Below are positions 4,766 through 5,452 of a stretch of 5,452 bases of DNA, in pieces. The stretch comes from Ruminococcus sp. (GTDB taxonomy: Bacteria > Bacillota > Clostridia > Oscillospirales > Ruminococcaceae): assembly GCF_019417665.1 (NCBI RefSeq), contig NZ_DXUU01000046.1:1-5452 (forward strand). Direction: 5' to 3'. The notes under the pieces were generated by a model that had not been told where the DNA came from, ran no database searches, and saw only the letters and a program-made list of their open reading frames with translations. The translations under genes and the position numbers were made by a program. The first letter of the stretch is position 1. Every line of letters begins with the position of its first letter.

Positions 4766-5452
4766 CTTCTTTACGTTTGAAGATACCAGATGCCTTCACC
4801 GCACCGAATCCAAATGCCATGAACAATGCCGCACCCACGCACAGGAGCCAGTTTGTCATGGAATTGTTTCCGGTCTGAGGCAGGTTAACTTCTGCGTTGG
4901 AGGAATCTGTACCTGTTCCGGTTTTCGGATCAACGGTATAAACGTCCAGCACATTGCCGTTTTCGTCCGTCAATGTGATCTCATAAGCATCTTCCGAACG
5001 TGCCGTGATCTCTGCATTGGCAGGTGTGATCTCAGTCTTCTGCTGGTAATCGTTGATTGCCCAGCTGCAAAGATCTTCGTCCGCAATATTTGTTACGCTT
5101 GTGGTGGCTGATGTTGTGGTCAAATTCGTTGTAATGCTAGATACTGTTGTGATTGTAGTCTGTGTTACAGAAGTTTCTGTACCGGATTCCGTTGCAGAAG
5201 TTTTCTGAGAAGTGAGAGTTGTTCCATTTGTGGTAACTGTTGCCTTGGTCGCAGAAGTTGTTCCGTTTGTGGTAACTGTTGCCTTGGTCGCAGAAGTCGT
5301 TCTGTTTGTAGTAACTGTTGCCTTGGTGGCAGAAGTTGTTCCGTTTGTAGTAACTGTTGCCTTGGTCGCAGAAGTTGTTCCGTTTGTGGTAACTGTCGCC
5401 TTGGTCGCAGAAGTTGTTCCGTTTGTGGTAACTGTTGCCTTGGTGGCAGAAG
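4758..5452 (-). CDS. LPXTG cell-wall-anchored surface protein with Thr-rich repeat stalk (N-terminus outside window)
   Basis: The frame is open to the window edge, so the start, signal peptide and any N-terminal functional domain are not visible. In order towards the C-terminus it has six 13-residue repeats (SATKATVTTNGTT), then a Thr/Ser-rich linker of about 55 residues. A small folded-looking segment follows, spanning about 65 residues before the anchor. It contains DLCSWAINDYQQKT and YEITLTDENGNVLDVYTVD, a style seen in Ruminococcus wall proteins. The sorting signal is complete: LPQTG (4869-4883), a hydrophobic stretch of about 22 residues (WLLCVGAALFMAFGFGAV and onward) and a basic tail, KRKEDE. 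The Thr-rich stalk should hold the missing N-terminal domain away from the wall and may be O-glycosylated. Ligand or adhesin function cannot be judged from the part seen. A TTG at 5123-5121 could be misread as a start but lies mid-stalk. Confidence 0.9.
   Translation of the reverse strand, partial: SATKATVTTNGTTSATKATVTTNGTTSATKATVTTNGTTSATKATVTTNRTTSATKATVTTNGTTSATKATVTTNGTTLTSQKTSATESGTETSVTQTTITTVSSITTNLTTTSATTSVTNIADEDLCSWAINDYQQKTEITPANAEITARSEDAYEITLTDENGNVLDVYTVDPKTGTGTDSSNAEVNLPQTGNNSMTNWLLCVGAALFMAFGFGAVKASGIFKRKEDE
5218..5451 (-). repeat. six tandem 39-bp repeats in the surface-protein stalk
   Basis: Copies start at 5218, 5257, 5296, 5335, 5374 and 5413 and run to the window edge. 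Against the consensus, copy 2 is exact and copies 1, 4, 5 and 6 differ by one base each. Copy 3 differs by four bases, one of which changes Gly to Arg. Each unit encodes 13 residues (SATKATVTTNGTT), and 39 bp keeps the frame, so copy number can change without inactivating the gene. The array probably continues beyond the window. Confidence 0.95.

Noticed and set aside
5218..5452. CRISPR array
   Set aside because: The 39-bp units are directly contiguous with no unique spacers and translate as a continuous Thr-rich stalk in the LPXTG protein frame.

Overview
The window looks like the right-hand end of a prophage in a low-to-mid-GC Firmicute, followed by a short non-coding junction and then a cell-wall surface-protein locus that probably belongs to the host. 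The best guess for the host is a Ruminococcus-type member of the Oscillospiraceae. This rests on the style of the LPQTG surface protein (Thr-rich stalk, a small D-E-N-G-N domain, then NLPQTGNNS), the strong AGGAGG ribosome binding sites and the phage gene set. It is an inference from pattern recognition, not a database match.

Positions 1-3873 (+ strand) hold a tightly packed late phage transcript. It contains a receptor-binding or upper-baseplate type tail protein with collagen-like Gly-X-Y tracts (5' end outside the window), a second small tail protein, a 63-aa DUF2829/Tad2-like protein, a four-helix phage holin, and a two-domain endolysin (M15 peptidase followed by GH25 muramidase). Gaps and overlaps are 3 nt, 13 nt, a 4-nt GTGA overlap and 1 nt, so the genes are probably co-transcribed and partly translationally coupled. 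The endolysin carries a one-base deletion near 3245 that breaks the GH25 domain. The peptidase domain stays intact and the muramidase is split.

Positions 3874-4255 contain no convincing gene. They hold a strong intrinsic terminator for the lysis cassette (3886-3928), three tandem CGTGTTGCAT repeats with inverted elements (3929-3986) that resemble recombinase sites at a phage end, a perfect 13-bp-arm bidirectional terminator (4024-4068), an orphan extended -10 promoter (4104-4112) and some short direct repeats. The prophage/host boundary probably lies in this stretch.

Positions 4256-5452 (- strand) hold an LPXTG wall-anchored protein, cut by the window edge, and a sortase overlapping its 3' end by 8 nt. 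The pair looks like a dedicated substrate-enzyme operon. The visible N-terminal-side part of the surface protein is a Thr/Ser-rich stalk containing six near-identical 39-bp repeats that run into the window end.

No unmistakably new system is visible. The most useful leads are the possible anti-Thoeris (Tad2-like) protein in the lysis region, the broken bifunctional endolysin with an ATGA stop/start at the break, the att-like repeats, and the dedicated sortase next to a repeat-bearing substrate.
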